The notes under the pieces were generated by a model. The model was not told the origin of the DNA, searched no databases, and was given only the letters and a program-made list of their open reading frames with translations. Positions 1 to 5,326 of a stretch of 5,326 nucleotides of DNA are shown here, piece by piece. The stretch spans positions 1 to 5,326 of the forward strand of contig CAJWCX010000108.1 of NCBI GenBank assembly GCA_913031405.1, given 5' to 3'. The stretch is from an uncultured Flavobacteriales bacterium (GTDB lineage Bacteria; Bacteroidota; Bacteroidia; Flavobacteriales_D; Crocinitomicaceae). Both the position numbers and the translations under genes were made by a program. The stretch's first letter is position 1; each line of letters opens with the position of its first letter.

Positions 1-2398
1 TTCGGGTTCAGGTTTTCAAAATGGTCCAAATATTCCCGTTGACATCGGTTCCTATGATATTTCATTTAACATTCAAAATGGCGCTTACTTTTTTGAATCA
101 ACTGATACTTCCTCCAATAATTCTTATTTCAATTCAACGAATAGGCAGGTGGTACTTCAAGGCTTTTGGTGGGATTATTGGAATGAAAATTACCCAAATG
201 GATGGTCAAATTATCTTACTCAATTGGCTCCAAGACTTAAGAGTATTGGTATCGATGCATTATGGATTCCTCCTTCTATTAAGAATTCGGGAACAAATAG
301 CGTTGGATATGCACCATTTGATCATTATGATTTAGGCGATAAATACCAAAAAGGGTCACTTAAAACTAGAATGGGTGATAAAGATGAATTACTTCGATTG
401 ATTGCTGTGCTTAATGCGAATGGTATTGATGTCATACAAGATGTTGTTTTGAATCATATTACGGCGGCTGGTAGTACTAATGGTGCAGGAGGAAGTGATC
501 CGAGTGCAATGGATGATGGGGCAACAAATGGATATAAGAATTTTAGATATTCGTGTTTTGAAACTCCCGCATCGAATTCTTCGGCATTCAACTATTTAAG
601 TAGAAAAGGTCGTTTTTCAAAAAACTGGCAGAATTTTTATCCAAATCCGCAAAATGTTTGTTGTACCAATGAGATCAACTCACCTTTCTGGGGACCTGAT
701 ATCGCATATGAATCTAACTCTTTCGGTCAAAGCAGTAATGCGACATATAATCCAGTTCAATCAAGTGGATATATGAGGAATGGAATGCGTGAATGGTTGA
801 TATGGTATAAAAAGCAGGTAGGTTGGGATGGATTGCGCATAGATGCGGTCAAACATTTTTCCTCGGAAGTCACAGAAGACTTTTTGTGGAATTTGCAAAA
901 TAATGCTGATTGGGCTAGTGGTACTGATGAGATGTATGCTGTTGGGGAGTGGGTTGGTGGTTCTTTTGAGCTTGACTCATGGGTAGATGCAGTACAGAAC
1001 AGGGCTGGTACTTTTGATTTTTCATTAAGAGGCTCGATCTACGGAATGGTTATTGGAAATGGTGATTACGACCTATCTTTAATCCCAGGAAGCCAACAAA
1101 CGAATCGTAATAGAACAGTTCCTTTTGTGAACAATCACGATACCTTTCGACCTCAAGTAAATGCCTTAGGCAATTATACAGGTTGGAATACGGGATCTGA
1201 GCTTGCAGCTCATATTGAGCCAAATGATACAAGAAGTAGTGTGGCTCATGCTATTATTTTAGCGGTGGATGGTTCGCCTCAAATTTTCTTTGAGGATTTG
1301 TTTGATATTGGATACAATGGCAACCGATTTTCTCATATGCCTGATAACATTTCTGAATTGCCTATTCGCTCAGATATTGAGAATTTGATTTGGTGTCATC
1401 AGCATTTGCATTTCAAGGAAGGTGGTTACATGGTCAGATGGTCGTCACCTGACGCTTTGGTTATTGAACGAGAAAATCAAGCTTTGATTTGTGTGACGGA
1501 TCAATGGTCACAATGGCAAAATATAAATGGTGTTCAAACTTCTTGGAGTGATGGTACGGTTTTGTATGATTATTCAGGAGCTCATGGAAGTGAAACCATA
1601 ACAGTATACGGAGGTGGTAAGGTAGATTTTTCTATCCCTCCTTGCGATGGAAGTGCCGTGATGGGCAGAAAGGGTTACTGTGTTTGGGCACCAGAAGGTA
1701 TTTCAGATAATTATATCAGACCGGAAAAAACAACCACTCAGGAATGGGAAATGTCAAACGATTTGGGAGACCGACACAATTATTCTCTTCTTCAAGGTGG
1801 TAAACTTCCAGATTTTTCTGATGATTGTAGGGTAGTGGGTAGGATTTATGCTGAAACTGGAAGTGTTGTGGATTTGATTTTGTACCCTGAATTGGAATCA
1901 TTAGGAATTAAGCTTTACATACTTGATAGAAATTGTCAGCTTATTGATTCCATTACAGGTCAAGGAATTCTTAATTTCTCTTTTGTTCCATCTTATTCTG
2001 GATGGCATACTGTAAGGGTGAGTAACGCTTCTAATGACCAACAGGGGCAAAAATGTTGGATCAAGATGAGTTATTCAGCACCTGAAAGCATTGAGACAAT
2101 TGAGGATAAATTGAAATGTGCATGTACTCTTAGTGATGCTTCTGTTTCTGATTTCGATTTTAATCATTTTGAATTGTATCCCAATCCAGTTGAAAAAGAT
2201 TTGAACATTGCATCATTTGAAAAAACGATTAGCTCGTATCGAATATTAGATATGTCAGGAGCAGTAATTCAAGAACAAAATAATTTAAAAATACTCAATT
2301 CCCTCGCTATCAATGTTCAAAAACTTGAGTCTGGCATCTATCTATTAGAGCTTAGCTACGAAGATCAGAAGTTTTCAAGAATGTTTATTAAGAAATAG
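1..2398 (+). CDS. Secreted GH13 alpha-amylase-type glycoside hydrolase with T9SS sorting domain (5' partial)
   Basis: Predicted to hydrolyse alpha-1,4-glucans (starch, glycogen) outside the cell or on its surface. The frame is open from base 2 with no stop, giving 798 visible residues (numbered here from base 2), so the true start lies left of the window. The GTG at 149 is internal: 49 good protein-like residues precede it. The GH13 barrel starts near residue 50 (QGFWWDYW). Conserved regions are DVVLNH (147-152), GLRIDAVKH (277-285, nucleophile Asp281, invariant Arg279), VGEW (314-317, acid/base Glu316) and FVNNHDT (375-381, Asp380), so it should be active. About 120 residues between regions I and II form domain B. 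Domain C ends near 563 (YCVWAPEG), a further beta-rich domain spans about 581-690, and the T9SS signal closes the protein. The overall pattern recalls liquefying-type amylases such as GH13_5. The subfamily and exact substrate are inferred. It ends in TAG and overlaps the convergent methyltransferase gene by 11 bases. Confidence 0.93.
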   Translation, partial: SGSGFQNGPNIPVDIGSYDISFNIQNGAYFFESTDTSSNNSYFNSTNRQVVLQGFWWDYWNENYPNGWSNYLTQLAPRLKSIGIDALWIPPSIKNSGTNSVGYAPFDHYDLGDKYQKGSLKTRMGDKDELLRLIAVLNANGIDVIQDVVLNHITAAGSTNGAGGSDPSAMDDGATNGYKNFRYSCFETPASNSSAFNYLSRKGRFSKNWQNFYPNPQNVCCTNEINSPFWGPDIAYESNSFGQSSNATYNPVQSSGYMRNGMREWLIWYKKQVGWDGLRIDAVKHFSSEVTEDFLWNLQNNADWASGTDEMYAVGEWVGGSFELDSWVDAVQNRAGTFDFSLRGSIYGMVIGNGDYDLSLIPGSQQTNRNRTVPFVNNHDTFRPQVNALGNYTGWNTGSELAAHIEPNDTRSSVAHAIILAVDGSPQIFFEDLFDIGYNGNRFSHMPDNISELPIRSDIENLIWCHQHLHFKEGGYMVRWSSPDALVIERENQALICVTDQWSQWQNINGVQTSWSDGTVLYDYSGAHGSETITVYGGGKVDFSIPPCDGSAVMGRKGYCVWAPEGISDNYIRPEKTTTQEWEMSNDLGDRHNYSLLQGGKLPDFSDDCRVVGRIYAETGSVVDLILYPELESLGIKLYILDRNCQLIDSITGQGILNFSFVPSYSGWHTVRVSNASNDQQGQKCWIKMSYSAPESIETIEDKLKCACTLSDASVSDFDFNHFELYPNPVEKDLNIASFEKTISSYRILDMSGAVIQEQNNLKILNSLAINVQKLESGIYLLELSYEDQKFSRMFIKK
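2..118 (+). other. C-terminal end of a SusE/SusF-like starch-binding module within the amylase
   Basis: The first roughly 39 residues of the open frame contain NGPNIPVDIGSYDISFN followed by GAYFFE. Seen directly: this is the 'glycine-rich loop, N-I-x-V, G-x-Y-x-I-x-F-N, x-Y-x-F' pattern that ends the beta-sandwich repeats of SusE/SusF-type outer-membrane starch-binding proteins and related Bacteroidota carbohydrate-binding domains. A Ser/Asn/Thr-rich linker (STDTSSNNSYFNSTN) then leads into the catalytic barrel. Only the tail is visible, so the number of repeats and the ligand-binding aromatic residues cannot be judged. The assignment rests on pattern memory over a short stretch. Confidence 0.5.
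2168..2395 (+). other. T9SS type A C-terminal sorting domain of the amylase
   Basis: The last 76 residues begin FELYPNPVEKDLNI, continue with YRILDMSGAVIQE, and end with INVQKLESGIYLLELSYEDQ and a basic FSRMFIKK tail. This is the classic layout of the type A sorting domain: the YPNP motif, an 'x-D-x-x-G' beta turn, the L-x-x-G-x-Y motif and a terminal lysine-rich strand. In Bacteroidota the domain takes proteins already in the periplasm through the outer membrane by the type IX system and is usually removed on export. The enzyme should therefore also carry an N-terminal Sec signal peptide, which would lie outside the window. Confidence 0.93.
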
Positions 2399-2972
2399 CT
2401 TTATCACAGGTGATTATGATTTCACTTCCAGCTCTTGGTTTTATAGAATGATAACAGTTTTGAATTAAAACCTCTTCAAAATGAGTTTTGAAGAGGCGTA
2501 GGTATTCATTTTTATTGCCTCCAAATGGAGGTCCTCCTTCAAATTCACGGTCAAATAAGACCCCTATAAGTTTACCTCCATCTTTTAATAATTCGAAACA
2601 CTTTTCAACGTAGCTTTGTCGCAATTCAGGTGAAATAGCACAGAAAAAAGTTTGCTCTACAATAAGGTCGTATTTCCCCTGATGTTTGAAAAAATCCTCC
2701 TGCAATATATGTGACTCTGGGAAGGTTCTATTTCGAAGTCTAAATTCATTGAGTGGCTCTAGGGCAATATCCATAATGAATACGTTACGGAAACCTATGT
2801 GATAGAGATAATCTGCTTCATAAGCATTACCACAACCAGGAATCAAGATCTTGAGATTTTTGTTCTCTATTGTTTCAAACAAATGAATCAGAGGGCGTGA
2901 GGCCTCTCCTATATCCCAACCTGTTTGCTGTTTTTTATATCTCGAACTCCAGTAGTCCTTATTCATAATCAT
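2388..2972 (-). CDS. TPMT-family SAM-dependent methyltransferase
   Basis: A 194-residue class I methyltransferase resembling the thiopurine S-methyltransferase / plant thiol-halide methyltransferase family. Visible family marks are YWSSRY then TGWDIG (residues 8-22), the SAM-binding motif I ILIPGCGNAYEADYL (42-56), acidic Asp68 at the end of strand 2 where the SAM ribose is normally held, EQTFFCAI (106-113), LLKDGGKLIGVLF (128-140), GPPFGG (147-152) and SIKPRAGSE (176-184). Length is normal for bacterial members and the gene looks intact. Relatives methylate thiols, sulfide, halides, thiocyanate or metalloids; the substrate here cannot be read from the sequence. It is last in the bio operon, 17 bases after the bioA stop. 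Two starts are possible, Met1 (2972-2970) or Met3 (2966-2964), and neither has a Shine-Dalgarno sequence. It is not BioC-like in its motifs, so a direct biotin role is speculation. Confidence 0.88.
   Translation of the reverse strand: MIMNKDYWSSRYKKQQTGWDIGEASRPLIHLFETIENKNLKILIPGCGNAYEADYLYHIGFRNVFIMDIALEPLNEFRLRNRTFPESHILQEDFFKHQGKYDLIVEQTFFCAISPELRQSYVEKCFELLKDGGKLIGVLFDREFEGGPPFGGNKNEYLRLFKTHFEEVLIQNCYHSIKPRAGSEIIITCDKAIS
2471..2496. repeat. Perfect 11-bp inverted repeat (hairpin), possible 3'-end signal
   Basis: Arms CCTCTTCAAAA (2471-2481) and TTTTGAAGAGG (2486-2496) are exact reverse complements around a 4-base loop, TGAG. The structure lies 72 bases past the amylase stop and inside the last third of the methyltransferase gene, where it encodes LFKTHFEE. 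On the - strand it is followed directly by TTTTAATT, as in an intrinsic terminator. On the + strand the nearest T run (ATTTTT) comes only about 15 bases later. The arms hold only four G-C pairs each. It could limit read-through of the amylase transcript or stabilise its 3' end, or it could be chance within coding sequence. The structure itself is certain; its role is not. Confidence 0.45.
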
Positions 2973-2977
2973 TCGAA

Positions 2978-2996
2978 GTTTAATTTAAAATTAAAC
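2978..2996. repeat. AT-rich 9-bp palindrome at the bioA / methyltransferase junction
   Basis: GTTTAATTT (2978-2986) and AAATTAAAC (2988-2996) are exact reverse complements around a single central A. The palindrome contains the bioA stop codon (TAA, 2993-2991) and most of the 17-base gap before the methyltransferase start. As RNA it would form only a weak hairpin; as DNA it has the symmetry of a dimer-binding site. In so AT-rich a spacer, chance symmetry is quite possible. Confidence 0.3.
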
Positions 2997-4253
2997 AAGG
3001 TCAAAGCTTTTTTCAATCACAGAATATATTTTTAAAAGCTCTTTATCGGATATCACATACGGTGCAAGGATATAAACAGTATTTCCTAACGGCCTAAGGT
3101 AAACTCCTTCCTTCATATAAAAGTCAAAAAGCCGATAACGTAATTTTCCATATCTATCCGTCTCATTATGAAAATCTAAAGCCAAAATAATTCCTTGCTG
3201 TCTTGCTTGTTTGACCTTTGGGTGTTCTTTAATTCTATGAATGAATTCTTGATGTTTTTGTGAGATTCTTTTGATGTTGTTTTGAATTTCATTAGACTTC
3301 AGTAATTCAATGCTAGCAATTGCTGCTGTACATGAAGTAGGATTCGCTGAGTAGGTATGTCCATGAAAAAAACCTTTTTCCATTTCGGAGCTTAAAAAGG
3401 CGTTATAAATGGACTGTGAGCAGCTCGTTATCGCCATAGGAACTAAACCTCCCGTCAACGATTTAGAGAGACAGATGATATCCGGAAGCTCATTCATAAA
3501 TTCAGAAGCAAAATACCGCCCCGTTTTACCAAAACCAGTCATGACCTCATCAGCAATAGTAATAATATGATTCTTTTTTGCTATTTCAAGCAAGGTGCTT
3601 AGGTGCTTAGGTTCATGCATTTTCATTCCTGCAGCGCCTTGAACAAGAGGTTCATAAATGAATGCAGCTACTTCATTGTCGTTGATTATTTTTCTCATTT
3701 TCTCTTCGACCTCCGAGAGGTTTGACTCTCTCGGGACAGGTATTCGCTTTACATCAAGGAAATGGTCTTTAAATGGTCCGTTGTATATGGAAAGGCCTGA
3801 TACGGACATGGCGCCAAATGTATCGCCGTGAAACCCGTCTTCAAAAGCAATGAGTGTATTTTTTTTATTTCCGATGTTGCAATGGTATTGCAGGGCCATT
3901 TTTATTGCAATATCTACTGATGTTGAACCGTTATCCGAAAAAAACAATTTGGCTTGGTTATTTGGGAGGATACTCATTAATTCTTTGGCCAGTTTTGTTG
4001 CAGGTTCATGCGTGAATCCTGTAAATACAACATGGTCAAGTTTATTCATTTGTTCGGCTACTTTGGAGGTGATGTAGGGGTTGCAATGGCCATACATACA
4101 GGTATACCAAGAAGAAATTGCATCAATGTATTCTTTATTGTTGTCGTCGTAAAGCAGGGTTCCTTTTGCTTTTTTAATGAGGATATGATTCGGATAGAGC
4201 TGGTGCTGGGTCAGCGGATGCCAAATATGTTTTTTATCATCACTGATACTCAT
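2991..4253 (-). CDS. bioA: Adenosylmethionine-8-amino-7-oxononanoate aminotransferase (DAPA aminotransferase)
   Basis: PLP-dependent class III aminotransferase that converts KAPA to DAPA, the antepenultimate step of biotin synthesis, in the cytoplasm. The 420 residues cover the full family length (E. coli BioA has 429). Visible marks are IWHPLTQ (10-16), DAISSWY (44-50), the PLP phosphate loop DNGSTS (107-112), DGFHGDTFGAMSVSG (139-153), EPLVQGAAGM (201-210), ADEVMTGFGKTGR (234-246; Asp235 contacts the PLP ring nitrogen), SKSLTGG (263-269; Lys264 forms the Schiff base), HGHTYSANP (297-305) and YLRPLGN (385-391; Arg387 matches the Arg391 that holds the KAPA carboxylate in E. coli). Compared with E. 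coli, Tyr17 is Leu14, Trp53 is Tyr50, Tyr144 is Phe141 and Arg253 is Lys243. It lies 13 bases after bioD with no Shine-Dalgarno sequence. Function is confident; the amino donor (SAM or another amine) is not settled by sequence. Confidence 0.96.
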   Translation of the reverse strand: MSISDDKKHIWHPLTQHQLYPNHILIKKAKGTLLYDDNNKEYIDAISSWYTCMYGHCNPYITSKVAEQMNKLDHVVFTGFTHEPATKLAKELMSILPNNQAKLFFSDNGSTSVDIAIKMALQYHCNIGNKKNTLIAFEDGFHGDTFGAMSVSGLSIYNGPFKDHFLDVKRIPVPRESNLSEVEEKMRKIINDNEVAAFIYEPLVQGAAGMKMHEPKHLSTLLEIAKKNHIITIADEVMTGFGKTGRYFASEFMNELPDIICLSKSLTGGLVPMAITSCSQSIYNAFLSSEMEKGFFHGHTYSANPTSCTAAIASIELLKSNEIQNNIKRISQKHQEFIHRIKEHPKVKQARQQGIILALDFHNETDRYGKLRYRLFDFYMKEGVYLRPLGNTVYILAPYVISDKELLKIYSVIEKSFDLV

Positions 4254-4266
4254 GGTTGGGTTTATT

Positions 4267-4893
4267 CTATTGAATTTTTTTCACAAAGTTAAGTATCGAT
4301 TCTTTGTTAAGCAAAGGAAATATAGGGACCCTAAATAGCGTTTTTACACCTGTCATTTTTTGAATGATATTTTCGGTCTCAGGCAATTCGTTTCCGACAT
4401 ATACGACACCAAATATAGGAATGCGATTTTTCTTTAGGTATGAAATTGTGAGTAAGCTGTGATTGATATTTCCGAGATATTCTTTAATCACCAAGACAAC
4501 CGGGCATTGGAGTTTTAAAATCAAATCACAAATGGTTTCATTATTTTCATTTAATGGCACCATCAATCCACCGGCACCTTCTATAATTAAATTTGGATTT
4601 GTTGTGGGAAGTGTGATCTGATCAAGTATTATTTTTTCGTTTTCAATTTTGGCGGCTGCATGAGGGGACAAAGGATTTTCAAGTAGGTGTGATTCCGGGT
4701 AAGTTGTAAAGTGTTGATGACTCACTAAGTTGTTTAGTGTCTCGTTATCTGTTCCCATGGCTCTCCCTGTTTGAATAGGTTTCCAATAATCAAATCTTAA
4801 ATATTCGCAGAGTATTGCTGATACTATTGTTTTTCCTACGTCAGTTCCAATTCCAGTAACAAACAAGGGGGTTTTCGGAGAATCTATACTCAT
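4267..4893 (-). CDS. bioD: Dethiobiotin synthetase
   Basis: ATP-dependent enzyme that carboxylates DAPA with CO2 and closes the ureido ring, giving dethiobiotin for BioB. The 208 residues are slightly shorter than the E. coli enzyme (about 225). Visible marks are the P-loop GIGTDVGKT (14-22, Lys21), YWKPIQTG (36-43; Lys38 corresponds to the catalytic Lys37 of E. coli), Asp49 in the following loop, NPLSPHAAA (73-81), IEGAGGLMVPL (104-114; Glu105 as Mg/phosphate ligand), LGNINHSLLT (140-149) with the family's L-G-x-I-N-H signature, and VYVGNE (164-169) in the base-binding region. All key residues are present. The start at 4893 puts the P-loop at the usual distance from the N-terminus and lies one base after the stop of the upstream gene, which suggests translational coupling. 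Its product step follows BioA, encoded next in the operon. Confidence 0.96.
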   Translation of the reverse strand: MSIDSPKTPLFVTGIGTDVGKTIVSAILCEYLRFDYWKPIQTGRAMGTDNETLNNLVSHQHFTTYPESHLLENPLSPHAAAKIENEKIILDQITLPTTNPNLIIEGAGGLMVPLNENNETICDLILKLQCPVVLVIKEYLGNINHSLLTISYLKKNRIPIFGVVYVGNELPETENIIQKMTGVKTLFRVPIFPLLNKESILNFVKKIQ

Positions 4894-4894
4894 G

Positions 4895-5326
4895 CTAATC
4901 TTGATAGGTATATAGGATTTGTTGGTCTTTTTGTCCAGAAATATTCAGCTTTATCTGGCTACCTGATTTTTTTTCGTAAGCCAATTCACGGAGATCTATG
5001 ACCAGCTTTCTTTCAATATAGATGCGACAGGTTTCCCCATTTGCATAGTGGATTAATCGAACGTTTCGAATAGGAGGTAGAGACTTGGCGATCATTTCAG
5101 AACCAATAAATTCAAATGAGTGTTCTGCACATCCTCCGGAATAACCTATTTTTAGTGTTAATAAATTTCCATCTATTGATGATTTTAATATTTGTACGGA
5201 GCTGGATTCAATTTTAGTATCTCCAATTTCAGCCTTTACGTTCATATCGGGATATTCTTTATTGGTAATACCTGTTTGATCTGTCGAGATTTCTGTTTCG
5301 ACTTTTTCAGACCCTACGTTTTGTTT
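4895..5326 (-). CDS. Conserved-looking protein of unknown function, probably exported (5' partial)
   Basis: I do not recognise a named family. The frame has no stop between its TAG (4897-4895) and the right edge. An ATG lies at 5245, but the 27 codons before it also read as plausible protein (KQNVGSEKVETEISTDQ and onward). I therefore treat the gene as running off the window, with 143 visible residues. That first segment is polar and rich in Glu, Thr and Ser, like the flexible linker after the lipid-bearing cysteine of Bacteroidota lipoproteins. No signal peptide or lipobox can be seen, because it would lie outside. From the ATG onward the protein looks like a small beta-rich domain: LTLKIGYSGGCAEHSFEFIG, SLPPIRNVRLIHYANGETC, then LVIDLRELAY. 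It has two cysteines (39 and 73 from the ATG) that could form a disulfide. It precedes bioD by one base and is probably cotranscribed. No function is inferred. Confidence 0.7.
   Translation of the reverse strand, partial: KQNVGSEKVETEISTDQTGITNKEYPDMNVKAEIGDTKIESSSVQILKSSIDGNLLTLKIGYSGGCAEHSFEFIGSEMIAKSLPPIRNVRLIHYANGETCRIYIERKLVIDLRELAYEKKSGSQIKLNISGQKDQQILYTYQD

Noticed and set aside
149..151. GTG as the start codon of the amylase
   Set aside because: The same frame is open to base 2, and the 49 preceding residues are a coherent starch-binding-module tail and linker. A start here would also lack a signal peptide although the protein has a T9SS signal.
21..335. A 104-residue + strand reading frame
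   Set aside because: It lies in another frame of the amylase coding sequence, shows no domain or motif, and competes with well-supported GH13 sequence.
1050..1901. Two small - strand reading frames inside the amylase
   Set aside because: They are opposite GH13 and beta-domain coding sequence, have about 60 codons each and show no protein features.
2403..2414. Small 5-bp inverted repeat ATCAC/GTGAT just after the amylase stop
   Set aside because: The stem is too short and the 2-base loop too tight to be a credible terminator.
2519..2537. Short inverted repeats CCTCC/GGAGG in the methyltransferase gene
   Set aside because: They are explained by the glycine and proline codons of the conserved GPPFGG motif.
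2388..2972. Annotation of the methyltransferase as BioC
   Set aside because: The TGWDIG, EQTFFCAI and GPPFGG motifs fit the TPMT family, not malonyl-ACP methyltransferases. Position beside bioA alone is not enough.
3593..3611. Tandem copy of the 8-base unit AGGTGCTT (about 2.4 copies) in bioA
   Set aside because: It encodes ordinary BioA sequence (KHLST) in an intact frame. It could be a slippage site, but nothing shows that it acts as one.
3850..4292. Two overlapping + strand reading frames opposite bioA
   Set aside because: They are antisense shadows of bioA with no recognisable motif or start context.

Overview
The window looks like chromosomal DNA of an AT-rich member of the Bacteroidota. 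The main evidence is the C-terminus of the left-hand protein, which has the hallmarks of a type IX secretion (T9SS) type A sorting domain, a signal essentially confined to this phylum. The starch-binding (SusE/SusF-like) remnant at its N-terminal side and the lack of Shine-Dalgarno sequences before the gene starts agree with this. I cannot name a genus.

Layout. Positions 1-2398 (+ strand) hold the 3' part of a large secreted GH13 alpha-amylase-type enzyme whose beginning lies left of the window. In reading order it shows the tail of a SusE/SusF-like starch-binding module, a complete GH13 catalytic barrel with all four conserved regions and the catalytic triad, an all-beta domain C, a further beta-sandwich and the T9SS signal. 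Everything right of this is on the - strand and reads toward the amylase. From right to left it comprises a 5'-truncated, probably exported protein of unknown function (5326-4895), bioD (4893-4267), bioA (4253-2991) and a TPMT-family SAM-dependent methyltransferase (2972-2388). The gaps are 1, 13 and 17 bases, so these four genes are very probably one operon. The amylase and methyltransferase genes converge and overlap by 11 bases.

How the genes work together. BioA converts KAPA (7-keto-8-aminopelargonate) to DAPA (7,8-diaminopelargonate), and BioD closes the ureido ring to give dethiobiotin, so these are two consecutive late steps of biotin synthesis. bioF, bioB, bioC and bioH are not in the window. 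The methyltransferase is not of the BioC type, and its link to biotin rests only on position. The amylase is a separate function: degradation of alpha-glucans outside the cell or at its surface.

There is no intergenic stretch above 20 bases. I see no RNA genes, mobile elements or CRISPR arrays. The promoters of both transcription units appear to lie outside the window. The best unexplained structures are a perfect 11-bp hairpin just inside the 3' end of the methyltransferase gene and an AT-rich palindrome at the bioA/methyltransferase junction. I found no convincing new biological system. The most interesting points are the domain build of the amylase, the unusual partners of bioD/bioA, and active-site substitutions in BioA.
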